From the NCBI GenBank assembly GCA_029891385.1, contig CM057230.1, positions 49,827,414 through 49,891,413 on the forward strand: DNA of 64,000 nucleotides, written 5' to 3'. The DNA comes from Erythroxylum novogranatense. Lineage: Eukaryota > Streptophyta > Magnoliopsida > Malpighiales > Erythroxylaceae. Position 1 is the stretch's first letter, and each line of letters begins with the position of its first letter. Made by a program: the position numbers and the translations under genes. A model generated the notes under the pieces. The model did no database searches and was not told the DNA's origin. It was given only the letters and a program-made list of their open reading frames with translations. Below are positions 22,943 to 33,043 of the stretch, one piece after another.

Positions 22943-22954
22943 GCTCTGATACCA
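22943..22954 (-). other. Primer-binding site (initiator Met-tRNA) of element 1
   Basis: The minus strand reads TGGTATCAGAGC beginning four bases inside the right-hand LTR border (22959). This complements the 3' end of plant initiator Met-tRNA, which primes minus-strand DNA synthesis. Confidence 0.85.
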
Positions 22955-22958
22955 CAGA

Positions 22959-25182
22959 TGTCGGGACCCGACCCGTAGACCGGACCCCAACTGTTAGATC
23001 CGAGACCCAACTGCACATAACTTCCCACTTTTGCTCTTGCTTTGTTACCACAAATATTGGACCCCGTTCTCGGAACCCAACTCTCTTGCTCAAAATCGTG
23101 AAACTTGAGCGTGCGTAAAATCATGCATTTTTCAAACTTTCATGAAATCATGAATGAAATTCAACTTGTCATAATTCACATCATATATCACATACCACCT
23201 AATATATCATAATGGTTTGGCAAGTCCACAATTCTTGGAAACCATATAGTCTCATTTAATGAGCTTATATGAGCAAATCTTGAGGAGTCCAAATATTGGA
23301 TCATCCTATGCCACAGTCGGGCAGCCGAGCGAAGGCTTTTCATGGTCATCGTGCACGATACTTTTCTTGGGTGGACTTAACCTAACCCACATAACATATA
23401 ATCATGTCTTGAAACTTGATTGCCCAAAGGCAAAAATCTTGGAAATCTTGTTTTGCATAAATCATGCAAATTTTCATAAATCATTTCATTATCATAAAGC
23501 ATTTCATATGCAATGCATCATCATTCCTCAAGCAAAATCACATAATAACCACATTCACATATCAAATCATCAATCATCCAATTCACATAACATTTTCAAA
23601 TCATTCATACCATTATACATCAATGATAGCAATTTCTCAAGGCATTTAAAACAATGAATTTGAAAGCATTTTAGATTCGTAATTTTTTGAAAGATATATT
23701 AATGGCCCATCATTTAACTATAAACATAAAACCTACCTTATGATTCCTTGCTTGAAAACCTTCCCTTGCTTTCCATTCCTCTTGCCTCTCACCATTTTCC
23801 TCAAAATCAACACAAATTCCCAAATCAAAAGTCATCCAAAATACAACAAATCCTAAGGACACAAATCATGAAATTGATCTTGGAATCACAATACCCATTC
23901 ATTTTCTAGGCTTTCTCAACCATAACCCAACCAAAAACTTAACCTTAAATCAAGAACTTACCTTGAATCTTTAGCTAACCAAGTGATTCCTTGGTTCAAA
24001 GTGAAGCTCTAGTGATTTCCCACACTTTTTCCTCTTGAACTTTCTTCAAAAACCTCTTAAATCTCTTGGAAAATCCAACCCTAGCAAGCTCCTTCTTCTT
24101 TTCTCCTTCTTCTTTCCACTTGCACGAAACTCTCTCTCTTCTCCTCACAATTTTCGTAACTTCTCTTCTTTCCTATCCTAACTCACTTATTCTCCTTCCT
24201 TTTATACTCTTACTAAGTCACTTAAGCCCATTTACTCTTCTCCTCTTCTTCTTATTCTCCCACTAATTCATTTAACTTTCCTCCTTTTATACTCCTTCCT
24301 ACTCACTTAAGCCCATAAGCCCTAAAACCCATTCACTTCCCTCTTCTTTCCTTCTTCCTTCCTTCTTCATTTAACTCATACTACTCAAGCCCACTTCTTC
24401 ATTTAAGCCCAACTTATTTTCTTTTCTTTTCCTACCTCAATTCATTTCATCTCCTTCCTTTTATACTTCCTTCTTCATTTAACTCAAGCCCAAGGCCCAA
24501 GTCCACTTCATTTAATTCCTTCCTTCTTATTTTCCTACTACAACTTAAGCCCATTTCATTTATATCCTCTCTTTTTTATTCATTTCATTTGGACCCAAAG
24601 CCCAATTTATTCTTCCTTCTTTCTTCTCATCCTACTAAATCACTTAAGTCAAACCATTTCTTCTTCTTTTCATTTGATTTAGGCCCATCATTCTCTTAGG
24701 CCCAATTAAACTCTAAACTCTTAAATTCAACTAACACATTTAATTGTATTAATTCATGCCACCTAACTCATTACTCTCATTTAATCCTCTTCTTTTTTTT
24801 TTATCACCACTTAAGCCCAACTTGAGTCCAAGGCCCATTTAACCCTTAATACATTCATAACCTGCATAATACCTTAATACACTTAATCCATGTCATATAG
24901 TCTTAGTCTAATCAACATGTTAATCAAATTTTCTTAACATGCTAATTTAGTCCACAAAAATACAATAATTGAATCCCATTAAATCATGCCACCTAATTTC
25001 ATGACACCTTACCTTAAGCATATTAACATGTCAATTAGTTCCACATTAATCCATCTCGTATTTATACCATATCTTCTATTTCATTTCAATTTCAAGAATT
25101 CTTAACTTCTTTACTCATGAATAATCATTCAAAAATCCTTATTTAATAATCCTAGCTTACCAAAAAGATTCGGGGTCCAATA
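22959..25182 (-). repeat. Right (5') LTR of element 1, 2224 bp, internally deleted
   Basis: It starts TGTCGGGACCCG and matches 15885-16038, then jumps to sequence matching 17940 onward (junction GCGTGCGTAAAATCAT near 23110-23125). It ends GGGGTCCAATA at 25182. A deletion in this copy after insertion is simplest, since the longer form has the conserved LTR landmark near 17460-17510. Confidence 0.9.
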
Positions 25183-25960
25183 AAGGTGGTTTGATAAACC
25201 TTAATCAACAACATAGTCTCAAGTAAATAGTGGCGTAAAAGGAGCCAAAATAACTAGCATCAATGATTTTGATGAAAGAAAAACCAAAGTTTTATGATTT
25301 TAGTGTGATGAAAAGTACATTCTTAACCATAAATGTAAAAAAGAGACAATTGCATATGCTAATGTACAATAAAGAATTAGGGAAGAAGGTGGGTGGCTTG
25401 AGAACCTATAGATATGTTGGAGTGCAGAAGGAAGCTATTGAAGAATTGGCAAGGGGTATAATGGAACAAGGCATCATTAGAGAAAGTATCAGTTCTTTCT
25501 TATATTCCTAAAGGATGTTCGTAGATTATAGAGCTCTAAACAAATGCACTGTAAAAGATAAATTTCTCATACCTTTAATTGAAGAGTTACTGGATGAAAA
25601 CATGGGATGAGATACTTTTCTAAGTTGCATTTTAGGGATGGATATCATCAAATTAGGATATCTCAAAAGGATATGCATAAGACAATTTTTATTGCTCATA
25701 ATGGCCACTATGAATTTTGGTTATACCCTTTGATTTAATCAATATGTTAGCAACTTTTGAAAGTTTGGTGAATTCTATCTGTAAATCATACTTAAGGAAG
25801 CCTATTTTGTTATATTGTAATGGCATTTTGATGTATAGTTATTTATGGCAACAACATACCATGCACCTTTAACATGTTTTACTAATTTTGAGGGATAAGT
25901 AATCATTTGTTAAGAAGTCTACAACTAGATGGCTCAGTTTTTAAAGGTGATGATTGTTGA
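25183..25960 (+). pseudogene. Reverse transcriptase remnant of the older gypsy element
   Basis: Frames read YVGVQKEAIEELARGIMEQGIIRES (25411-25485), MFVDYRALNKCTVKDKFLIPLIEELLDE (25512-25597), then YFSKLHFRDGYHQIRISQKD, HNGHYEF and, further, garbled thumb residues to about 25920. This is a Ty3/gypsy RT of chromovirus style. The YxDD segment has decayed (around 25820-25840). It continues the gag-bearing element cut at 15884; the protease region between them is not recognisable. About ten stops and shifts. Confidence 0.75.
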
Positions 25961-26396
25961 TTGATCATGAGTAGAGGCATTGGATGTTGAGTTCTTGCTA
26001 TGATTTTGAAAGTTATTTATCTTCACTCATGGCTATCTATTCTTACGAGAGCTGAGCGTGAGGCAATTTGATTTTTGTTTAATTTTTTATACAATCATCT
26101 TTTAACACTTATTGATTAAGGCTTTGAAATGCTTAAGACATTCATTTTAGTTCATATTTAGTTTTAGGTACAATTTAAAAGCATAAGAGTTAAAATGAAA
26201 TAAAAGCATACTTCTTGAGCTAACCTATTGATGTCCAAACTCAATGATCCTTGTAAAAAAAATGGAGATGGATTAGGGTGAATATTGGACAAGAAATTAC
26301 AAGAACAACATTTCAGCAAGAATTGGATGATACACAACCATATATATACATACATGGCCATGTATACATTCAGAAGATCATATTTGGACTTACATA
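25961..26396. other. AT-rich stretch, no gene seen
   Basis: It lies between the RT remnant and the palindrome. It may hold the left part of the Athila LTR split by the Tekay element, but no LTR start is recognisable. Confidence 0.4.
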
Positions 26397-26496
26397 GTTG
26401 GATACATGGCTATACATTCAGAAGATCATATTTGGACATGTATCTAACCATCTAAGTCCAAATATGATCTTCTAAATGTATAGTCATGTATCCAAC
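26397..26496. repeat. Near-perfect palindrome, 41-bp arms
   Basis: The arm at 26397-26437 and the arm at 26456-26496 are reverse complements with two mismatches, and the spacer is 18 bp. A further copy of the arm core (ATACATTCAGAAGATCATAT) starts at 26364. Related GTGTATCTAACCATG(TA) stretches recur to 26600. The block lies beside the insertion point of the Tekay element. Confidence 0.9.
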
Positions 26497-27001
26497 CGTG
26501 TATCTTTAAGAATTGCACATTTTTGGCCGTGTATCTAACCATGTAAGTCCTAATATGATATTCTTAATGTATAGCCGTGTATTCAACCGTGTATCTTTAA
26601 GAATTTCACATTTTTTTGGTATACACTGTAGCGCCCCCTTATCGTAGGGTATACATCGGGATGCCCGCAAGTCGCTTCGACACGTAATCCACGATAAAGG
26701 TGCACTACCGAGCAACCAACTACAATCCACATGGCATCAATGTAAATATCACAAAAAATTGAACCCAAATTTTCTTTTCATTTCTTTAATCCGAAAATAC
26801 ATAATCTTTTCCAAAGCATCATCTAAACAATAAACAAGGAACTGGTAAATCCTAACTAGGTCATCCCAAAAAGATCCCAGCTGACCCACCTCTGCGTCAT
26901 AGCCTCTCTTGCCGACGACCCTCAAGGCAGAGAAGACTCTAACAATCTGGAGCTAAGGAACCTACTATCACTGTCCTGAAAAATATAATGCAATGTTGGG
27001 T

Positions 27002-27015
27002 GAGTTTGTGAACTC
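27002..27015 (-). repeat. LTR hairpin GAGTT-loop-AACTC (left copy)
   Basis: GAGTT and AACTC flank a 4-nt loop, preceded by GGGT. The right LTR has the same at 46870-46883 with one loop change. It corresponds to the GAGCTT/AAGCTC hairpin of element 3 (32828-32841), with a compensating C-to-T and G-to-A pair. Confidence 0.7.
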
Positions 27016-27232
27016 AGCGAGAAACCATCATCGATGATCCACCCAACTCATGCATTCACAGATCATATACACATACTCACACAATAGCATTTACAGAAAT
27101 ATCACATGCAATTTCATTTTCACATTTCACAGTCAATCATATACATATGCAATGCGCATGTGACACTTCCATTTTCTTTTCGTTGTTGTGACCGTGCGCC
27201 TGAAACTGACCCAGTAACGGGCACATTGCGTT

Positions 27233-27381
27233 GAGCCTGAGGCTCTATAAATGTTGGGCGTGATATGCCCTGATCGGTGAGCCAGTGGCTCTGTAAACAT
27301 TGGACCAGAGGTCCTGTGCGTTGAGCTTAAGGCTCTCATATACGTTGGACCTAAGGTCCTGTTGCGTTGAGCTTAAAGCTC
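27233..27381 (-). repeat. Array of seven mini-hairpins in the element 2 LTR (left)
   Basis: Perfect or near-perfect short palindromes sit at 27233-27245 (GAGCCTGAGGCTC), 27256-27270 (GGGC/GCCC), 27279-27291 (GAGCCAGTGGCTC), 27302-27314 (GGACCAGAGGTCC), 27323-27335 (GAGCTTAAGGCTC), 27347-27359 (GGACCTAAGGTCC) and 27369-27381 (GAGCTTAAAGCTC). Linkers are often CGTT or TGCGTT. Stems change while pairing is kept. Confidence 0.85.
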
Positions 27382-29136
27382 TGAGGCATTGCTCCGGTCA
27401 CAACTGCCTTTATCTTATCATACTTTTATGCATGAAATGTACATGCCTCAATTAACTATTACACATGCCAAATGTACATTTAATTCCACGTATATGACAC
27501 TTCAATCACAATTTACCGATCCTTCGGACACCCTTGGTCCGAACCTAATTTCAATCAAACATATATAATCCTCCATCTTCCACATGGCATAGGCACGCAA
27601 TTAAACACACAAATATTGAGGAACCAACTAGGTTACTCACCTGTAACTTCTGAGCTAATGCCGGGAAGTCTCAACTACGTCGGAAGATCGACGCTCCCCT
27701 GGTACCTCTATATAATCAAAACACATAATTATTACTAATTTCCCAATTTATCGAAGTCAATTATGCACATGAAGCGAATTAATTGCGTACCATACATGTA
27801 TATGACATTCCGACACTAATCCGAATTACCCTAATATCAATCTTAAGTCTCAAATTCAAAATCTCCAAATCGAAATCAATTGGGAACCAATTGAATCAGC
27901 TAACTCCTAAATCCCAAATTAAAAGATCACATTTTCGAAATCATGCTCGCCACAAGGCAGTGATCACTCTCCACATGAGCCTCCTCTTCTTCGCCAAGGC
28001 GTATAAGTTACGCCATTCGTCATGACGTCCGAAGTCGCTTTGTTCGTCGTGGCGTGTTTTTCGCGCATGTCGCGACGCAAACCCAAAGAACGCCTAAAAC
28101 CCGTAAATTCGACTTCGCAACTTCCAAATCCAGATTTCCTTTTCAAAACACTCCCAAATAATTCAATACACATCAAACAACAAATCCTTAGGTTCTATTT
28201 CATCAAACAACCATTATCCCTAAACCAAGCAAAAATCATCATCCGAAACCTAACATTTTTCATTTCCTCAAATATTCAAACCAATCATCTATATAACTCA
28301 ACAATTTCACAAATCCAACATTCTAAAGTAAGAAGCAAGAGAACTTACTTGTTAAAAGCCTCAAAAACTTCAAAGATCACACCAACCCAAGCTCAAGCAC
28401 ACCCACGACATCCACCAAAACCAAACCCAAATATCATCTTTTCCTTCACCAAGCCAAAGGGGAATCGATCAATGACAAAGGGAGGAGCAAATGGCAAGAA
28501 GGAATCAAGCAAGAATTCCAAGAAGAAATCACGAAGGAGAAGAGAAGAAGGAAAGCAAGCAAGTGTCGTAGGAGAGAATTTCAAAGGATAAGCATTAAAT
28601 ACTAAGGGATTAAGGCTTGCTTGGCAAATTTTAATTGCCACCAGACCAATCCGAACAACCTCAATTCAATTTCAATTTCTAATTTCTCCCGAATTCCAAT
28701 GGCTCTAAGCCCTAATTCCTCAAATCAAATTTCTAATCTTCTCATGCCATTGGATAATCAATTTCGGAACCGGGAATTCAATTAATCAGTCATTAGGTCA
28801 ATTTTCCGGTCCGGACCTATTACTCCGAAAATTTCAGAAAAAATCCTATAAATTCTCAAAATTATAAAACTCACGATCATACACTCCAATTTCATATTTC
28901 AAACTCCTAAAAATCTCATTTCTAACTCAAAATTCAATTTCTCAAACTCAATTGACCTAATTATCTCCAAATTCCAATTTACACAAATCAAATCGGGAAT
29001 ATGTCATATATGTATGTACGTACGTATGCTAGTGCAATAATTGCCAAATTACCAATTATACTTAACTAAAATGCATGAACATCCACATCATGAATGCAAT
29101 GCACTGTACCCATCCCATTGGTGACGGGATATTACA

Positions 29137-29151
29137 AATCTCCCCTCCTAA
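29137..29151 (-). other. Polypurine tract of element 2
   Basis: The minus strand reads TTAGGAGGGGAGATT directly before the 3' LTR. It overlaps the pol stop codon (TAG, 29150-29148). Confidence 0.8.
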
Positions 29152-30588
29152 TAAAAATTTCGTCCCAAAATTTTCTTACCTGACTGATCGAATAGATGAG
29201 GGTACTGCCTCCTCATGTGCTTCTCAGTCTCCCAAGTAGCCTCCTCAGTCGAATGATTCTTCCAAAGGACTTTGACCAATGGAATAACCCTGGACCTCAG
29301 CTGCTTGACCCGCGACCCTACAATCTGAACTGGCTCCTCCACATAACTCAAATTACTGGCTACCTCAATCTCCTGAGCCGGGATTACATGGGTCGGGTCT
29401 GACCGATACCGTCGGAGCATACTCACGTGGAATACATCATGCAACTGCGACATCTCACTCGGCAAAGCTAGTCGATAGGCCAAAGGTCCTATCCTCTCAA
29501 GGATCTCATAGGGACCAATGTACCTAGGGCTCAACTTGCCCTTCCGACCAAATCTCAAAACGCCTCTCCACGGAGATACTCGGAGGAACACTCTATCTCC
29601 CACAGCATACTCCATCTCTCTCCGATGCTGATCCACATAACTCTTCTGCCTATCTTGAGCCGCCTTGATGCTACTCCGAATCAACTGTACCTTATCCACT
29701 GTGTCCTGGATCAGCTCGGGACCCTCGAGCATCCTCATACTCTCTTCATCCCAGTAAAGAGGCGACCTACACTACCTCCCATACAAAGCCTCATAAGGAG
29801 CCATCCCAATACTACTCTAATACTGATTGTTGTAAGCAAACTCAATCAGAGCCAGATACTGATCCCATGCTCCTCTGAACTCCAACACACAAGCTCGCAA
29901 CATATCCTTGACCGTCTTAATCGTCCTCTCACTCTGCCTATCAGTCTGAGGATGAAAAGACGTACTGAAACTCAATTTGGTACCCAAAGCAGACTGCAGA
30001 CTCTTCCAAAACCTCGAAATAAACCTGGGATCCCTGTCTGAGACTATAGACACTGGAACCCCATGCAGTCTCACTATCTCTGACACATACTTCTGGGCCA
30101 ACTGATCGAGAGTACCACTCTCCCTCACTGGCAAGAAGTGAGCCGATTTGGTCAACCGGTCCACTATGACCTAGATCGCATCATACTGCCTCGGCGTCTT
30201 AGGCAATCCCATCACAAAATCCATAGTGATTCGCTCTCATTTCCACTCCGGGATGGGCAACGAATGCAACTTCCCAACTGGAGCCTGGTGCTCCGCCTTA
30301 ACCTGCTGACATATCAGACATCTAGAAACAAACTCCGCTACCTGCCTCTTCATGCCAGGCCACCAAAAGTGCTGCTTCAGAGTGTTATACATCTTGGTTG
30401 TACCAGGATGCAAAGCATAGGCAGCCAAATGCGCTTCCTCCAAAATCTCCCACCTCAAATCATCAATATCTTGAACACACAATCTCTGACCTAACAACAA
30501 TGTCCCGTCTCTCAACTCAAAATCAGAACCCAAATCGGACTGCACTCTCTCAATCAGTCTCACCAAAATCAGATCCTGTTCCTGAACT
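29148..30588 (-). pseudogene. Integrase and chromodomain of element 2
   Basis: Integrase joins cDNA to the genome; the C-terminal chromodomain is thought to steer insertion to methylated-histone chromatin. The zinc-binding part reads HLAAYALHPGTTKMYN, then CLICQQVKAEH (about 30300-30450), giving an HHCC set. The core has ITMDFVMGLP (first Asp), VSIVSDRDPRF (second Asp) and the QSERT Glu, with DG before QSE changed to DR. GPYEILERIGPLAYRLALP (about 29455-29510) and the chromodomain-like VKVLWKNHSTEEATWE and MRRQYPHLF (29195-29290) follow. Stops: two Trp positions (near 30235 and 30170), one Gln (29817) and one further site near 29775. Confidence 0.9.
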
Positions 30589-31759
30589 CACCTGATCCTG
30601 TCATGCAACATCGGCCTAATCCTCAAAGTAGCCATCAAAACTCCATCCTGTTCCAGATCTAACTGCACATTCAGAGCTCTCAACTGAACTAAACATGACA
30701 ACCTCGAAACCTGAATCTGAGCTGCACTGACATGAGATCTCCTACTCAATGCATTAGCCACCACATTGCCCTTTCCGGGGTGATACTCAATGGTGCAATC
30801 ATAGTCCTTAAGCAGCTCAATCCATCTCCTCTGTCTGAGATTCAACTCCCTCTGATTTAACAAATACCTTAGACTCTTATGATCCGTGAAAATCTGGAAT
30901 GTCTCGCCATACAAATAATGCCTCCAGATCTTCAAAGCAAACACCACAGCAGCCAACTCCAAATCATGCACTGGATAATTAACCTCATGAGACCTCAACT
31001 GTCTCGAAGCATAGGCAATCACCCTGCCATGCTACATCAGAACCCAGCCTAAACCATGCTGAGAAGCATCACTAAAGACCTCGAAACCTCCAGTCCCTGA
31101 CGGTAGAGTTAAAACCGGTGCAGTGGTCAACCGATGTTTCAGCTCCTCAAAACTCTGTTGACACCCCTCAGTCCATCTGAAGGCCACACTCTTCCTCAGA
31201 AGTTTTGTCAAAGGGGCGGAGATCAAAGAGAACCCCTCGACAAACCTCCGGTAATAGCCGGTCAGTCCTAAGAAACTCCGCAACTCTGACACATTCTTAG
31301 GAACCTCCCAACTCATCACTGCCTCAACCTTGTGAGGGTCCACCTGAATACCCTCACCAGACACAACAAGCCCCAAGAATACAATCTCATCTAGCCAAAA
31401 TTCACACTTGCTGAATTTGGCGAACAATTGCCTATCTCTCATCAACTGCAACACAATCCTCAAATGCTCCGCATGCTCCTGCCTATCCCTCGAATACACC
31501 AAGATATCATCAATAAACACAATAATAAACTGATTGAGATAGGACTGAAAAATCTTATTCATCAAAGCCATGAAGGCTGCCGGGGCATTAGTCAACCCAA
31601 ACGGCATCACTAAGAACTCGAAATGCCCATACCTGCTCCTGAAAGCACTCTTAGGCACATCGGCCTCTGCTATCCTCAACTGATAATACCCCGATCTCAT
31701 ATCCAACTTAGTAAACACCCGAGCTCCCTGCAACTGATCAAATAAGTCATCGATTCTAG
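30589..31759 (-). pseudogene. Reverse transcriptase (C-terminal part) and RNase H of element 2
   Basis: It continues the RT frame cut at 44470. It reads [49 protein letters not shown] (catalytic acids at about 31520-31501), [15 protein letters not shown], then RNase [48 protein letters not shown] and VANALSRRS. All main catalytic acids of RT and RNase H are kept. A TAG replaces the Gln of VLMQHG at 31034-31032, and a TGA lies at 30590-30588. The upstream apparent start near 31960 is only the LTR of element 3 read through. Confidence 0.92.
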
Positions 31760-32775
31760 TGTTGGAACCCGATCTGAAAATCGGATCCCAACCGAAAAAA
31801 CGAAAAGCGGAACAACTAGAACAAGGCAAATAGCGAAATGCAGAAGCCAATAGAAAAAACCAAAAGAGTCGAACGTGAAGCGAATACTCGAATCGAAATG
31901 GAATAACGGAAATAACGAATGCGAAACAAAGTACGAATATGAAAATACGGAAGCAAAAATACAAATTGGATTAATGAAAACATATGGCGGAGACAATTTC
32001 AAGCAGAATATATTCGACATCCGAGAACAATTATCGAAGAAAAGCGATCGCGTTGGAAACCTAGACTAAAACAATCCGAAATTCGGTATATTTTTTTTTC
32101 TTTCTTTATTTTTCTTATCACCATTTTTACTCAAACTCAATCAAAACATACAATTTCCTTTTTCTTGGAAATTCTTTCTCATGCCAAATTTCTTACACAC
32201 TTTAATCATCTTTCATACAAATCACAAATCTCATCCGAAACCATATTCTTATACATTGGTATTAATCCCAAAATTCATATTTATACTAATTTTTTCAAAA
32301 TTCTAAAAGATAACTACGCCTTTGGCCTAATCCAAAACCTGCAAATGGTTCAAAATACACTTCTAACTGCCCAATCAATCATACAATCATCAAAATCAAC
32401 CGGACCCTCCGTCCGGGATCTCAGCAGAAACAAACGCAATCCTAGTTCTAAACACTGCAATCATTCTCATACATCACCATAACACATCATCATACACAAA
32501 CTTTGAACCTCAGCTCATCATACAAATCCATAATTTACTTCCATCACTTAATTTTATAATCATTCATAAATCTAGCCAAGTCTTGATACAATTTCATATA
32601 CGGTTCCATACTCTCATACATCAATTCGTAATCATCATACATTCTGAAATACATGCTTGTAATACAGCATAATCTCTTACTTAACGGAAATTCAAGCCAT
32701 AAACAATACTAATATCCAATCTCAATTCACATAAAAATACAGACGATGCAAAATCGGATCAAACATCTTCACATT

Positions 32776-32841
32776 CTTTCATCCGATCTCCTGCTCGAAA
32801 ACCTGGAGACGGTGATGAAAGGGGGGTGAGCTTGGAAGCTC
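32776..32841 (-). repeat. Two adjacent hairpins in the LTR of element 3 (left copy)
   Basis: Hairpin 1: CTTTCATC (32776-32783) pairs with GATGAAAG (32814-32821), and inside it TCTCC pairs with GGAGA. Hairpin 2: GAGCTTGGAAGCTC (32828-32841). The right LTR repeats the pair at 41273-41337, and the solo LTR element 5 at 54594-54657. Confidence 0.8.
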
Positions 32842-33043
32842 GTGGGTAAAATATTTATAAATTGAATAATAAGCAGAAATCATTTTTCATCACTTTTAGC
32901 CAAAAGACTTATCTTTTTCAAACTTTGCAACTTTTCAAGCATTTTCTTCAAACCTTTCAATTTTCCAAACTTTTCATAGGAAATGTATATAATTTCATGG
33001 TTGAAAACTCTTTTTCTCATTTCTCAAAATTTCTCAAAATTTT

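Larger units (their letters stand above)
15885..25182 (-). mobile_element. Non-autonomous large-LTR retrotransposon (LARD-like), element 1
   Basis: Both ends are LTRs that start TGTCGGGACCCGACCC and end GGGGTCCAATA, flanked by the duplication AAGGT (15880-15884 and 25183-25187). A sequence complementary to the 3' end of initiator Met-tRNA (minus strand TGGTATCAGAGC) sits at 22954-22943, and a polypurine tract at 20058-20042, so transcription runs on the minus strand. The 2.9-kb interior has no recognisable gene. LTRs over 4 kb with a non-coding interior match the LARD description. It must have moved with proteins from an autonomous partner. Confidence 0.9.
26637..29136 (-). repeat. Left (3') LTR of element 2, 2500 bp
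   Basis: It closely matches 46529-48970 with scattered substitutions and small indels. It holds a mini-hairpin array (27233-27381). The long apparent frame at 28022-28591 is chance: its counterpart in the other LTR is broken. Confidence 0.93.

Noticed and set aside
18134..23657. Matching frames at 18134-18523 and 23259-23657 that look like a conserved protein
   Set aside because: Both are the same LTR sequence in the two LTRs of element 1. Similarity comes from the LTR, and composition is AT-repeat-like.
28022..28591. 189-codon open frame that could be a small host gene
   Set aside because: It lies wholly inside the LTR of element 2, and the matching region of the other LTR (47800-48424) is shifted and broken.
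31800..31964. N-terminal extension of the RT frame at 31032-31964
   Set aside because: The residues upstream of 31759 are LTR sequence of element 3 read through the junction; the true RT continues at 44470.
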